DNA of 64,000 nucleotides from Chitinophaga sp. HK235 (GTDB lineage Bacteria > Bacteroidota > Bacteroidia > Chitinophagales > Chitinophagaceae): NCBI RefSeq assembly GCF_018255755.1, contig NZ_CP073766.1, forward strand, positions 5,082,501-5,146,500, in the 5' to 3' direction. Of this stretch, positions 16,370 through 24,729 are shown piece by piece (position 1 is the first letter of the stretch; every line of letters starts with the position of its first letter). The notes beneath the pieces are model-generated. The model was not told the DNA's origin. It made no database searches and saw nothing but the letters and a program-made list of their open reading frames with translations. The position numbers and the translations under genes were made by a program.

Positions 16370-17704
16370 TCAGGAAACGAAGTATTTGGTGATGCCCGGT
16401 TTGGCGTAGGCGTAGTTACCGGAAGCATCAGGCAGTACCGGAGGAGGCGCATCAAAAGCATATACTTTCGGCTGCAGATTCAATCCGGAGTTAAGCGCAG
16501 TATCCCAGTTGATCACCTGGCCGGAATAGGTCGCCAGACGGCCGATGATGGCGGAAAGTGTAGCTTCGGCGCCACGCTGTGCATCCGCAAACTTATACTC
16601 TCCTTTGGCGATCGCCGCAAACAGTTCGTCGTGTTCTGTCTGATAAGGATTGTTTTCCTTTTTCTTGTCAAACTGGTACAGCACTTTTCCTTTATGATCT
16701 ACTATCTGGGCTCTGTCGCAGTAAATGCGGCCCTTAGTACCTACTATCTCCTCATCTACCTTGCTGGGTGCGTCTTTCCAGTGACGGCACTGGCTGTTCA
16801 TTACCACTCCGTCGGCATAACGATACTCTACATAGTGGTGGTCGAATATTTCACCGTATTCCTTGCCGGTACGCACAGCACGGCCACCCATACCACCAGC
16901 TGTTTGCGGGGTGGCATTCTTAAACCAGTTACCTACGTCGATATTGTGGATATGTTGTTCTACGATATGGTCGCCGCAGAGCCAGTTGAAATAGTACCAG
17001 TTACGCATCTGGTATTCCATTTCAGAGTATTCAGGTTTACGTGGTTTTACCCACAGTGCGCCCTGGTTCCACCATACCTGCATGGAGAGGATGTCACCGA
17101 TGATACCATCCTGTGCGCGTTTGTAGAGTTCGCGGTAGGAGTTCTGATAACGACGTTGCAGGCCTACTACTACGTTCAGTTTCTTTTGTTTGGCGATGGC
17201 TGCAGCTTCCAGCACTCTTTTGATACCAGCAGGATCAGTGGCTACGGGTTTTTCCATAAACACATGTTTTCCTTGTCTGATGGCTTCTTCAAAGTGGATA
17301 GGCCGGAAACCCGGAGGGGTGGTGAGGATGACTACATCGGCGAGTGCGATGGCTTGTTTGTAACCATCGAAGCCGATGAATTTATTTTTTTCCGGAACGT
17401 TTACGCGACTGGCTTTATCGCCTAAAGCTTCCTTGATATTGTTATAGCTGTCGTTCAGCCTGTCCGGGAAGGCGTCGGCCATGGCTACCAGCTGTACGTT
17501 TTCTTTAGTGCTCAGCGCCTGTGTGGCAGCACCGGTACCGCGTCCGCCGCAGCCTACCAGGGCTATTTTGATCACATCGGAAGAACCGGAAAAGTAATTG
17601 GCTTTAGATAAGATGGGTAATGCCAGCAATCCGCCTGCAAGCATAGAGGTTTGCTTTACGAAATCGCGGCGTCCCTGACCGTGGAATTTTTGTTCGTTTT
17701 CCAT
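16370..17704 (-). CDS. Gfo/Idh/MocA family oxidoreductase, Tat-exported
   Basis: This 444-residue oxidoreductase starts with a Tat signal (GRRDFVKQTSMLAGGLLALP), then the NAD-binding IALVGCGGRGTGAATQAL and the canonical EKP motif (KHVFMEKPVATDP). It therefore differs from the QKP version at 5779. The second half includes YFNWLCGDHIVEQHIHNIDV, frequent in exported Bacteroidota members. It lies 42 bases downstream of the SUMF1-like gene on the same strand, so they form an operon. The context with the divergent TIM-barrel isomerase suggests sugar or keto-sugar conversion in the periplasm. The substrate is unknown. Confidence 0.88.
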   Translation of the reverse strand: MENEQKFHGQGRRDFVKQTSMLAGGLLALPILSKANYFSGSSDVIKIALVGCGGRGTGAATQALSTKENVQLVAMADAFPDRLNDSYNNIKEALGDKASRVNVPEKNKFIGFDGYKQAIALADVVILTTPPGFRPIHFEEAIRQGKHVFMEKPVATDPAGIKRVLEAAAIAKQKKLNVVVGLQRRYQNSYRELYKRAQDGIIGDILSMQVWWNQGALWVKPRKPEYSEMEYQMRNWYYFNWLCGDHIVEQHIHNIDVGNWFKNATPQTAGGMGGRAVRTGKEYGEIFDHHYVEYRYADGVVMNSQCRHWKDAPSKVDEEIVGTKGRIYCDRAQIVDHKGKVLYQFDKKKENNPYQTEHDELFAAIAKGEYKFADAQRGAEATLSAIIGRLATYSGQVINWDTALNSGLNLQPKVYAFDAPPPVLPDASGNYAYAKPGITKYFVS

Positions 17705-17746
17705 AAATACGTTGTGCTTTAAATTTTTTTAGGAGGATGAGTGGTA

Positions 17747-18712
17747 CTAACGTGAGCCTTTATATTTGTCGATAATTTCTTCGAAGAATTTTTCTGCCTC
17801 TTCAGGAGTGGGTTGTTTTGCAGGCCTTACAATTCTGAAACCGATGAACGGAGCATCTGCATTCCACCAGGAGCTTTTAGGGATCTGCGGATCTCTGCGG
17901 TTCCATATCGGATCGGATTTCAGGCGGGCTGCACTGCGCAGTGCGGGAGCAGCATCATTGTAGTTCCCTCCTTTGATTACGCGCGACATTTTCGCGGTGG
18001 GCATCGTCCAGGGATCGGTGGCGATAGCATTGGCCACTCCGCTTTCATCATACTGATCGAGTGTCCATTCTGCCACGTTGCCCAGCATGTCGTACAGGCC
18101 CCAGGCATTGGGTTGCAACTGGGCTACTTTATGATATTTCTCGCCACTGTTTTCTTTAAACCAGGCGTATTTTTTCAGTTGAGATTCATCTGCACCAAAA
18201 GGATAGGCGGTTTTGGCACCAGCACGACAGGCATATTCCCATTCTGCTGCAGTGGGGAGGCGGTAAAAGACGCCTGTTTTGGCATACAGCCACTTACAAT
18301 ACATCAGGGCGCCATACTGGCTCATACTGTTGGCCGGGAACCCGCCTGCCTTACCCATGCCCAGGGTAAGATCGATATATGGAGGGCTGGGACGGGTCAT
18401 CCCGTCGGGGATGGGAGTTTTGTCCTTTTCCGCATCCGCATAAATATCATACTCGTCGAAAGTCACTTCTGTGGCTCCCATCCAGAAATCAGCGATGGTT
18501 ACATTTTTGGCAGGTCCTTCATCCTTGTTTCTTCCTTTTTCATTGTCCGGGCTTCCTAACGCAAAAGTGCCTCCTTTGATGGGCATCATTTTAAAACTTA
18601 CCGTGGTTCTGGGGATCTGTTGCTCGTACGGCGTGAAGGTTTGCTGTGCCTGTACTGCAGTACTATTGCTGAGCATACCGCCCAGCAATAAGGTCACGTA
18701 ATATCTAGTCAT
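17747..18712 (-). CDS. SUMF1/formylglycine-generating-enzyme-fold secreted protein
   Basis: The 321-residue protein has a signal peptide (ending around AVQAQQ) and a full SUMF1 fold: GGTFALGSPDNEKGRNKDEG, the substrate-pocket YRLPTAAEWEYACRAG, GLYDMLGNVAEWTLD, VIKGGNYNDAAPALRSAARL and FIGFRIV at the C-terminus. The cysteine pair that does the chemistry in true formylglycine-generating enzymes would fall in the segment reading APALRSAAR, which has none. It is therefore probably a non-FGE member, possibly a binding or structural protein. It is first in an operon with the 16370 oxidoreductase. Confidence 0.85.
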   Translation of the reverse strand: MTRYYVTLLLGGMLSNSTAVQAQQTFTPYEQQIPRTTVSFKMMPIKGGTFALGSPDNEKGRNKDEGPAKNVTIADFWMGATEVTFDEYDIYADAEKDKTPIPDGMTRPSPPYIDLTLGMGKAGGFPANSMSQYGALMYCKWLYAKTGVFYRLPTAAEWEYACRAGAKTAYPFGADESQLKKYAWFKENSGEKYHKVAQLQPNAWGLYDMLGNVAEWTLDQYDESGVANAIATDPWTMPTAKMSRVIKGGNYNDAAPALRSAARLKSDPIWNRRDPQIPKSSWWNADAPFIGFRIVRPAKQPTPEEAEKFFEEIIDKYKGSR

Positions 18713-18890
18713 CCAAACGTTTTATAGTGGGTGAATTTAAAAAATACAAAAATGGAATGCAATATTTTTTTATGAATGCGAAAAATGCAGGATGGATTGA
18801 ATTTTTTTCAGCTTTGTTAGCATTTCCTTATAAAAGCGATTAAATTTAGCCGAATGTCCTTTTATGTCATTTTAAAATTAACCTAACGTT

Positions 18891-19817
18891 ATGGAAAGAA
18901 GAAAATTCCTGCAACAGGGCACTTTAGCCGGTATCTCCGCGCTGGCACTGGGCGGTATCGCCAGCAAAAGCCAGGCTGCTCCTGCCGGTGAGCGTGCCGT
19001 CAAGGAAAAACCTTTCAGCCTCAACTATGCCCCACATGACGGCATGTTTAAAAACAGCGCCGGCGCCGACTTTCTGGACCAGATCAAATACGCTTACGAC
19101 CAGGGTTTCCGATCTATTGAGGATAATGGAATGATGCACCGCCCTGTAGCAGAACAGGAAAAAATAGGCAGCCTGCTTACCAAACTGGGTATGACTATGG
19201 GCGTGTTTGTAGTAGACACCGGCAACAACTGGAAAACTTCACTGGCTTCCGGCAAACAGGAGTTTACCGATGCTTTTGTGAAAACCTGTAAAGAAAGTGT
19301 GGACGTGGCTAAACGCTGCAATGCCAAATGGGCCACTGTAGTACCGGGCTTCTTCGACCGCAGTCTGCCTATGGGCATCCAGACCTCCAACGTAGTGGCA
19401 GCCCTGCGCAAAGGTGCCGCCATATTTGAACCACATAATCTTGTCATGGTACTGGAACCGCTGAGTGATACCCCCGAGCTTTTCCTCCGCACTTCCGAAC
19501 AGACCTACGAAATCTGTAAGGCTGTCAACAGCCCTTCCTGTAAAATATTATACGATATCTACCATATGCAACGCAATACCGGCAACCTTATCCCTGTGAT
19601 AGATATGTGCTGGGACGAAATTGCGTATATCCAGATCGGTGACAACCCTGGCCGCAGAGAACCTGGTACCGGCGAAATCAATTACAAAAACATTTTCAGA
19701 CATCTCCGTAAAAAAGGATACCAGGGAGTACTGGGCATGGAACACGGCATCGCCGGCCAGGGCAAAGAAGGAGAAGCTGCACTGATTAAGGCATATAGGG
19801 AAGCCGACGAACTGTGA
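18891..19817 (+). CDS. Sugar phosphate isomerase/epimerase-like TIM-barrel protein, Tat-exported
   Basis: This 308-residue protein has a Tat signal (ERRKFLQQGTLAGISALALG) followed by an AP-endonuclease-2-type TIM barrel. Candidate metal ligands sit in VLEPLSD, ILYDIYHMQ, the TGEINYKNI region and LGMEHG, the usual Glu/Asp/His/Glu pattern of hydroxypyruvate isomerase and related epimerases. It is divergent from the SUMF1/oxidoreductase operon across 178 bases and followed by a terminator, so it is probably monocistronic. With GMC and Gfo/Idh enzymes nearby, keto-sugar isomerisation is a reasonable inference. Hydroxypyruvate isomerase is the usual database label. Confidence 0.85.
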   Translation: MERRKFLQQGTLAGISALALGGIASKSQAAPAGERAVKEKPFSLNYAPHDGMFKNSAGADFLDQIKYAYDQGFRSIEDNGMMHRPVAEQEKIGSLLTKLGMTMGVFVVDTGNNWKTSLASGKQEFTDAFVKTCKESVDVAKRCNAKWATVVPGFFDRSLPMGIQTSNVVAALRKGAAIFEPHNLVMVLEPLSDTPELFLRTSEQTYEICKAVNSPSCKILYDIYHMQRNTGNLIPVIDMCWDEIAYIQIGDNPGRREPGTGEINYKNIFRHLRKKGYQGVLGMEHGIAGQGKEGEAALIKAYREADEL

Positions 19818-19881
19818 TTTATGTGATGAATGCTGATGTACGAAGATCTACGCGAATCATTCAAGATAATTTTTTAGCAAG

Positions 19882-19914
19882 AAACCCGTCTGATAGTTAT
19901 CAGACGGGTTTTTG
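19882..19914 (+). terminator. Rho-independent terminator
   Basis: AAACCCGTCTGATA (19882-19895) pairs perfectly with TATCAGACGGGTTT (19898-19911) around GT, then a T-rich tail; 65 bases after the TIM-barrel stop. Confidence 0.9.
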
Positions 19915-20024
19915 TTTTTTATGATGTTAATCTCCACACATCAGGCGCATCAGTACCATGATATAAATCAAGTTACAGTTATGTTTTTTTTTGTTACCTT
20001 AACTATACCTTAAAACACTATACT

Positions 20025-20378
20025 ATGGGTGGTTTTTTGCTTCGCATATTAGTGAGTGCGCTGGCAGCGATGTTAACAACTTATCTGCTGAAGCCAGCTG
20101 TGAAAATAGACAGTTTTGTTACGGCCCTGTTACTCGCGCTGGTACTGGCATTGTTAAATGCGTTGGTACGACCACTACTGGTACTATTCACCCTTCCGGT
20201 AACCCTGTTGACCCTGGGGTTATTCCTGTTTGTTATCAATGCTGTGATCATCCTGCTGGCGGCCAAAATTGTTCCTGGTTTTAAAGTGGATGGTTTCTGG
20301 TGGGCGATGTTGTTCAGTATTGTGATGACTATCATCAACAGTGTTCTGAGCAGCCTTGCCGGCGCCAATAATGATTAG
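20025..20378 (+). CDS. Phage holin family (superfamily IV type) small membrane protein
   Basis: The 117-residue protein is almost entirely hydrophobic, with four predicted membrane segments (about residues 3-22, 31-48, 55-78 and 88-110) and the conserved LNALVRPLLVLFTLPVTLLT. This matches the widespread chromosomal holin-4-2 family, whose members are mostly not phage proteins and have no established function. No phage genes are near. It stands 36 bases before the E1 gene and could be cotranscribed with it. Confidence 0.8.
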   Translation: MGGFLLRILVSALAAMLTTYLLKPAVKIDSFVTALLLALVLALLNALVRPLLVLFTLPVTLLTLGLFLFVINAVIILLAAKIVPGFKVDGFWWAMLFSIVMTIINSVLSSLAGANND

Positions 20379-20414
20379 CCCTTACCCTAAACATTGTAAA
20401 ATAGCCTGTACATC

Positions 20415-22388
20415 ATGTATTTCGACCGGTCTAACCTAAGCGACACGGAGCTGCTGTCTTTTTACAGAGCGCTGCTATACCCCCGACTGATAGAGGAAAA
20501 AATGCTGCTGCTATTGCGGCAAGGAAAGATAAGTAAATGGTTCTCCGGCATAGGCCAGGAAGCTATCGCAGTAGGCGCCACCCTGGCACTCGAGCCGGAT
20601 GAATGGATTATGCCGCTTCACCGCAACCTGGGCGTGTTTACTACCCGGAATATGCCACTCAGCAAGTTGTTTATGCAGTGGCAGGGCAGTGAAAACGGCT
20701 ACAGCAAAGGCCGTGAAAGGTCCTTTCACTTTGGCAGCCGGCCATACCACATCTGCGGTATGATCTCCCACCTGGGCCCTCAACTCTCTATTGCCGACGG
20801 CATTGCACTCGCTCATCAACTCAAAAAGGAACATAAGGCAGCACTTGCCTTCTCCGGAGAAGGCGGCACCAGTGAAGGTGAATTTCATGAAGCCCTCAAT
20901 GTGGCAGCCGTATGGGGACTACCCGTTATTTTCCTGGTGGAAAACAACGGTTATGGCCTCAGCACCCCCGTCAGTGAACAATACCACTGCAACAGTCTTG
21001 TAGACAAAGCCGTTGGTTATGGTATGGAAGGTGTTCAGGTAGATGGTAACAACCTCCTGGAAGTTTACCAGACCATCCGCACAGCACGGGCTTATGCTGT
21101 CAAAGAACAGAAACCTGTGCTGGTAGAAGCGATGACTTTCCGTATGCGAGGCCACGAAGAAGCCAGCGGTGTAAAATACGTGCCCCCGGAGCTTTTTGAG
21201 CAGTGGAGCAAAAAAGACCCGGTGATGCAGTTCGAAACTTTTATGCAGGAAATTCATCTGTTGAATACGGAAAGCATTGAAAGTATCCGGCAGGAACTGA
21301 AACACCGTATCGAAGAAGAAGTGGCCAAAGGGCAGGAAACAACGCCTCTTGTAGTCAATACCGATAACGAGCTGGCAGACATCTATGCGCCAGCACCACC
21401 GGTAGTATCTCCTTCCGGCACCGCCACGGAGAAACGTTTTATTGATGCGATTACCGAAGGATTGCAACAGTCTATGGAGCAATACCCCGAGCTGGTCCTT
21501 ATGGGCCAGGACATTGCAGCCTATGGCGGAGCCTTTAAGATCACAGATGGTTTTCTATCCCGGTTCGGGAAAGAAAGGGTGCGTAACACCCCGATCTGTG
21601 AAAGCGCTATCGTGGGCACGGCCCTGGGGTTGGCTATCGGCGGATTTAAAAGTATGGTGGAGATGCAGTTTGCGGACTTTGTAAGCTGTGGCTTTAACCA
21701 GATCGTCAACAACCTTGCTAAGATACACTACCGCTGGGGCCAGACGGCCGATGTGGTGATCAGAATGCCCACCGGTGGCGGAGTAGGCGCCGGCCCCTTC
21801 CACTCACAGAGTAATGAAGCCTGGTTCACCCATGTTCCCGGCCTGAAAGTAGTATACCCTTCCACACCGGAAGATGCCAAAGGGCTGCTGACAGCTGCCC
21901 TCGCCGATCCCAACCCGGTGATGTATTTTGAGCATAAAGCTTTGTACCGCAGTATCAGCGGACCGGTACCTGAAGCGTATTATACGGTGGAAATAGGGAA
22001 GGCAAGGCTGGTGCAGTCAGGAGATGATATCAGCATCATCACCTATGGCAGCGGTGTACACTGGGCCATGGAATATGCGGCAGCACATCCGGAAATCTCT
22101 ATCGCTATCCTGGACCTCCGTACCCTTCTGCCGCTGGACTATACCGCCATCAGCGAAGTCGTGGCCCTTACCGGCAAAGTGCTGGTGCTTCATGAAGATA
22201 CCCTGATCGGAGGCTTCGGTGGTGAAATAAGTGCCTGGATTGCAGAACACTGTTTCCACCTGCTGGATGCGCCCGTTATCCGATGCGCCTCCCTGGACAC
22301 CCCCGTGCCTTTTGCCTCCCCTCTGGAAAAAAATTTCCTGTCCAAATCCCGGCTGGACAAGTGTATCCAACAATTAACCCGCTGGTAA
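20415..22388 (+). CDS. Branched-chain 2-oxoacid dehydrogenase E1, fused alpha and beta subunits
   Basis: This 657-residue protein joins E1-alpha (about 1-330) and E1-beta (about 345-657) in one chain. The thiamine diphosphate motif is GEGGTSEGEFHEAL from residue 148 to ENNGYGLSTP. The beta half shows NTPICESAIVGTALGLAIGG, VVIRMPTGGG and PFHSQSNEAWF. It decarboxylates 2-oxoacids (isovalerate type or related) and passes the acyl group to lipoyl E2. E2 and E3 are not in the window. The fusion is common in Bacteroidota. A pyruvate dehydrogenase role is less likely on the fused arrangement, but substrate cannot be settled here. Confidence 0.88.
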   Translation: MYFDRSNLSDTELLSFYRALLYPRLIEEKMLLLLRQGKISKWFSGIGQEAIAVGATLALEPDEWIMPLHRNLGVFTTRNMPLSKLFMQWQGSENGYSKGRERSFHFGSRPYHICGMISHLGPQLSIADGIALAHQLKKEHKAALAFSGEGGTSEGEFHEALNVAAVWGLPVIFLVENNGYGLSTPVSEQYHCNSLVDKAVGYGMEGVQVDGNNLLEVYQTIRTARAYAVKEQKPVLVEAMTFRMRGHEEASGVKYVPPELFEQWSKKDPVMQFETFMQEIHLLNTESIESIRQELKHRIEEEVAKGQETTPLVVNTDNELADIYAPAPPVVSPSGTATEKRFIDAITEGLQQSMEQYPELVLMGQDIAAYGGAFKITDGFLSRFGKERVRNTPICESAIVGTALGLAIGGFKSMVEMQFADFVSCGFNQIVNNLAKIHYRWGQTADVVIRMPTGGGVGAGPFHSQSNEAWFTHVPGLKVVYPSTPEDAKGLLTAALADPNPVMYFEHKALYRSISGPVPEAYYTVEIGKARLVQSGDDISIITYGSGVHWAMEYAAAHPEISIAILDLRTLLPLDYTAISEVVALTGKVLVLHEDTLIGGFGGEISAWIAEHCFHLLDAPVIRCASLDTPVPFASPLEKNFLSKSRLDKCIQQLTRW

Positions 22389-22400
22389 CGACCGGTATGA

Positions 22401-22430
22401 TTGGGAATTTAACCCGAAAGTTTTAATTTG
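22401..22430 (+). promoter_or_regulatory. Candidate promoter for the 47-residue membrane protein
   Basis: TTG (22401-22403), 19-base spacer, TTAATTTG (22423-22430), close to TTTG-N19-21-TANNTTTG. The ATG is 30 bases downstream, leaving a short leader. Confidence 0.5.
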
Positions 22431-22460
22431 CACCCTGGAAATAAACAAAATCATTATACA

Positions 22461-22604
22461 ATGTTGATGAATCTTTTAACAGTAGTACAGACCACCAACT
22501 TTTACAAAGTAGGCGACAGCATTGGTCATTTTCTGGCACCGGTTGCCATCGTTGTTTTTGCGCTGATGTTCATTTATGCATGGGCTAAATACGCAAAACT
22601 CTAA
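22461..22604 (+). CDS. Small single-pass membrane protein, 47 residues
   Basis: ATG at 22461 and TAA at 22602-22604 enclose a 47-codon frame. The product starts MLMNLLTVVQTTNFYKVGD, has one predicted membrane helix (APVAIVVFALMFIYAWA) and ends in a short basic tail (KYAKL). It has its own candidate promoter 30 bases upstream and a strong terminator about 33 bases downstream, which together argue for a real gene. The length and topology resemble small accessory subunits of respiratory complexes, but no homologue is recognised. Confidence 0.6.
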   Translation: MLMNLLTVVQTTNFYKVGDSIGHFLAPVAIVVFALMFIYAWAKYAKL

Positions 22605-22636
22605 TCACCCTGTTTTTTCACATCGCATTATAGAAG

Positions 22637-22668
22637 AAAAGGCTTCCTCAACGGAAGCCTTTTTCTTT
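22637..22668. terminator. Bidirectional Rho-independent terminator
   Basis: AAAAGGCTTCC (22637-22647) and GGAAGCCTTTT (22653-22663) form an 11-bp stem with loop TCAAC and T-rich tail. It separates the 22461 gene from the convergent thioredoxin gene. Confidence 0.9.
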
Positions 22669-22691
22669 GTTACTCATGTCTTTATACCTGA

Positions 22692-24071
22692 TCAGCCATT
22701 GCTGAGAGTCTTTTCTATCAGTGCTTTCAGCTCCGGTGTAGACGGACGGGGTGCATCAATCGTTACGATATTGCCTTTCTGGTCGAACACCATAAAACGG
22801 GGAATCCCTTTGATATCGTAAAACCTGGTAATGTCGCTCCAGCCAGCACCAAAGAGCTGTACACCTTTCATTTCCTGTTTTTTCACAAAAGCCGCCCATT
22901 TCTCTTTGTCTTTTTCTTCATCTACAGAGAAACCAACAAAAGTGACGTTTTTGCCTGCCATTTCCTCTTCCAGCTGCTGCAGATAGGGCAGTTCCGCTTT
23001 ACAAGGTCCGCACCAGGTAGCCCATACATCTACTACCACTACTTTTCCTTTCAGATCGTTGAAAGCCACCTTTTTACCGCTCATATCTTCACCGGTGAAG
23101 TTAAAGCCAGCCTCTCCGGTAGCAAATTTGCGTACAGCCTTTTCTGCCGCCAGGTAACGCTGCATCTGACCGTCAGTAACCAGGTATTTTTTAACCGGTG
23201 CTACCGCTTCTGTAAAGGTTTCAAAGGTTTTGTAACCACCCAGACTTTCTGTAATAAACAGCCCTTTGATGGTATCGTTACAGAAAAGGCCGGACATTTT
23301 TTCCAGTGTAGGAAGTCCTTTGGGCTTCTCTTTTGCCATCAATTGGGTAAACATAGCGTATAAACGAAGGATGCCCGCAGCCTCACCATTTGCCAGCAGT
23401 TTGCTGTCACAGAACTTTTTGTCCTGTACCACCTGCTGATAGTAGGCCGGATACTGGCTATGCTCCGGGTGTTTGGAACGCGGCGTCATCAGAAACAGGA
23501 TGGCTGCATTTTCTACATCCACATCCATGGTGTATTGCAGCAGCTCATTGAATTTTTTGTTGGGTGTGTTCACCGCTTTTTTCAGACTGGCTACTTTAGG
23601 CACAAAAGCTTCGAGCTTCGGAAAAAAGGAGACATAGCTGGAAGTGTCACTCAGGCTGGCAGGTTTGGAGATCACGCGCAGCTGGTCATTCCATTGTTGC
23701 AGCTGTTTGTTTTCTGCCGATCCGGATTCCACCGTGTAGGTCCCGTTGTCCATCTTCAGTTTCAGCTGATCTCCTGGCTTCACATAGATACGGGTATCTC
23801 CGCCACGGTCTCCTGCGGAGAGGTAGTAAAAACCTTCCTTAGGTGCGGGTACTGCAAAGGCAAAGGCATGCTGTGCATTTACCATCGCATTGGCGATTTC
23901 TGTTTTGCGGCCTTCATCTACTGCATACAGTGTTATTTTTTTGGCTTTTTCAGGGGCCTGGCCCTGAATAACGGCGAGAGAGGGAACGGTTGCCGGCCCT
24001 GCAACTGCACGGGCAGTCAGTACCACGCAGGCTACCAACGGCAGCAGTCTGCTTACGTTAAATTGATTCAT
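22692..24071 (-). CDS. TlpA/DsbE-like thioredoxin-fold protein with N-terminal accessory domain
   Basis: The 459-residue secreted protein has an N-terminal signal (LLPLVACVVLTARAVAG), a DUF4369-like beta domain (about 30-130), a helical middle, and a C-terminal TlpA thioredoxin domain with Cys354 and Cys357 in WATWCGPCKAELPYL and the cis-Pro loop GIPRFMVFD. The family reduces or isomerises periplasmic disulfides, often for cytochrome maturation or under oxidative stress. It is monocistronic by spacing: 111 bases separate its start from the stop of the macro-domain gene. The specific partner is unknown. Confidence 0.88.
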   Translation of the reverse strand: MNQFNVSRLLPLVACVVLTARAVAGPATVPSLAVIQGQAPEKAKKITLYAVDEGRKTEIANAMVNAQHAFAFAVPAPKEGFYYLSAGDRGGDTRIYVKPGDQLKLKMDNGTYTVESGSAENKQLQQWNDQLRVISKPASLSDTSSYVSFFPKLEAFVPKVASLKKAVNTPNKKFNELLQYTMDVDVENAAILFLMTPRSKHPEHSQYPAYYQQVVQDKKFCDSKLLANGEAAGILRLYAMFTQLMAKEKPKGLPTLEKMSGLFCNDTIKGLFITESLGGYKTFETFTEAVAPVKKYLVTDGQMQRYLAAEKAVRKFATGEAGFNFTGEDMSGKKVAFNDLKGKVVVVDVWATWCGPCKAELPYLQQLEEEMAGKNVTFVGFSVDEEKDKEKWAAFVKKQEMKGVQLFGAGWSDITRFYDIKGIPRFMVFDQKGNIVTIDAPRPSTPELKALIEKTLSNG

Positions 24072-24182
24072 TTTAATGGTGGTTTGGTTTTGGTTTTCGA
24101 TTATAATCGTTGTGGCCCAAATATAGAAAAGGCAATGAAGATGGGACAGACAATTTTTTCAGCGGCTCAAAACCGTTATGAG

Positions 24183-24725
24183 TCATTCTTCAGGGCGTAT
24201 GTACTGGTTGTAGTAGTGTTGGGCTAACTGGTAATTTTCATCATCAAAACATACGAGCACCACTTCTTCTATTGCGTCATCCTCTTCAAGGAAGTGGACG
24301 ATGGTCTCCATGGCAATGCTGGCGGCCAGGTCTTTCGGGAAATGATAGATCCCGGTGCTGATATTCGGAAAAGCAATGGAGGTAACATGATGACGGGACG
24401 CCAGCTGCAACGAATGTAAATAACAATTGGCCAGCAGCTGCATTTCGTTATGGTTGCCTCCATTCCATACCGGACCTACGGTATGGATCACATACTTTGC
24501 CGGCAACCGGCCACCGGTGGTAATGACGGCTTCTCCGGTTTTACAGCCACCCTGACGAGCTACAATTGCTCTGCAGTCTTCCAGGATAGCAGGACCACCG
24601 GCTCTGTGGATAGCACCATCTACGCCACCGCCACCCATCAGAGATGTATTGGCAGCATTCACAATAGCCATCGTTTCCATTTTGGTAATATCGCCTTTGA
24701 TGATCCGGATTTTCCTATATGCCAT
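24183..24725 (-). CDS. Macro domain protein, O-acetyl-ADP-ribose deacetylase type
   Basis: This 180-residue cytoplasmic single-domain protein has the macro signature NAANTSLMGGGGVDGAIH (from about residue 23), VIHTVGPVWNGG and AFPNISTGIYHFP, matching the MacroD/YmdB class that removes ADP-ribose from acidic residues, acetyl or nucleic-acid ends. The ATG lies 4 bases after the stop of the NYN RNase gene, so the two are cotranscribed and probably translationally coupled. The E. coli homologue YmdB also modulates RNase III, a known link of this fold to RNA turnover. The actual substrate here is not known. Confidence 0.93.
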   Translation of the reverse strand: MAYRKIRIIKGDITKMETMAIVNAANTSLMGGGGVDGAIHRAGGPAILEDCRAIVARQGGCKTGEAVITTGGRLPAKYVIHTVGPVWNGGNHNEMQLLANCYLHSLQLASRHHVTSIAFPNISTGIYHFPKDLAASIAMETIVHFLEEDDAIEEVVLVCFDDENYQLAQHYYNQYIRPEE

Positions 24726-24729
24726 AACG

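Noticed and set aside
20025..20378. Holin-like genes (also at 36867) considered as prophage markers
   Set aside because: No other phage gene is near either one; these families are common on chromosomes.
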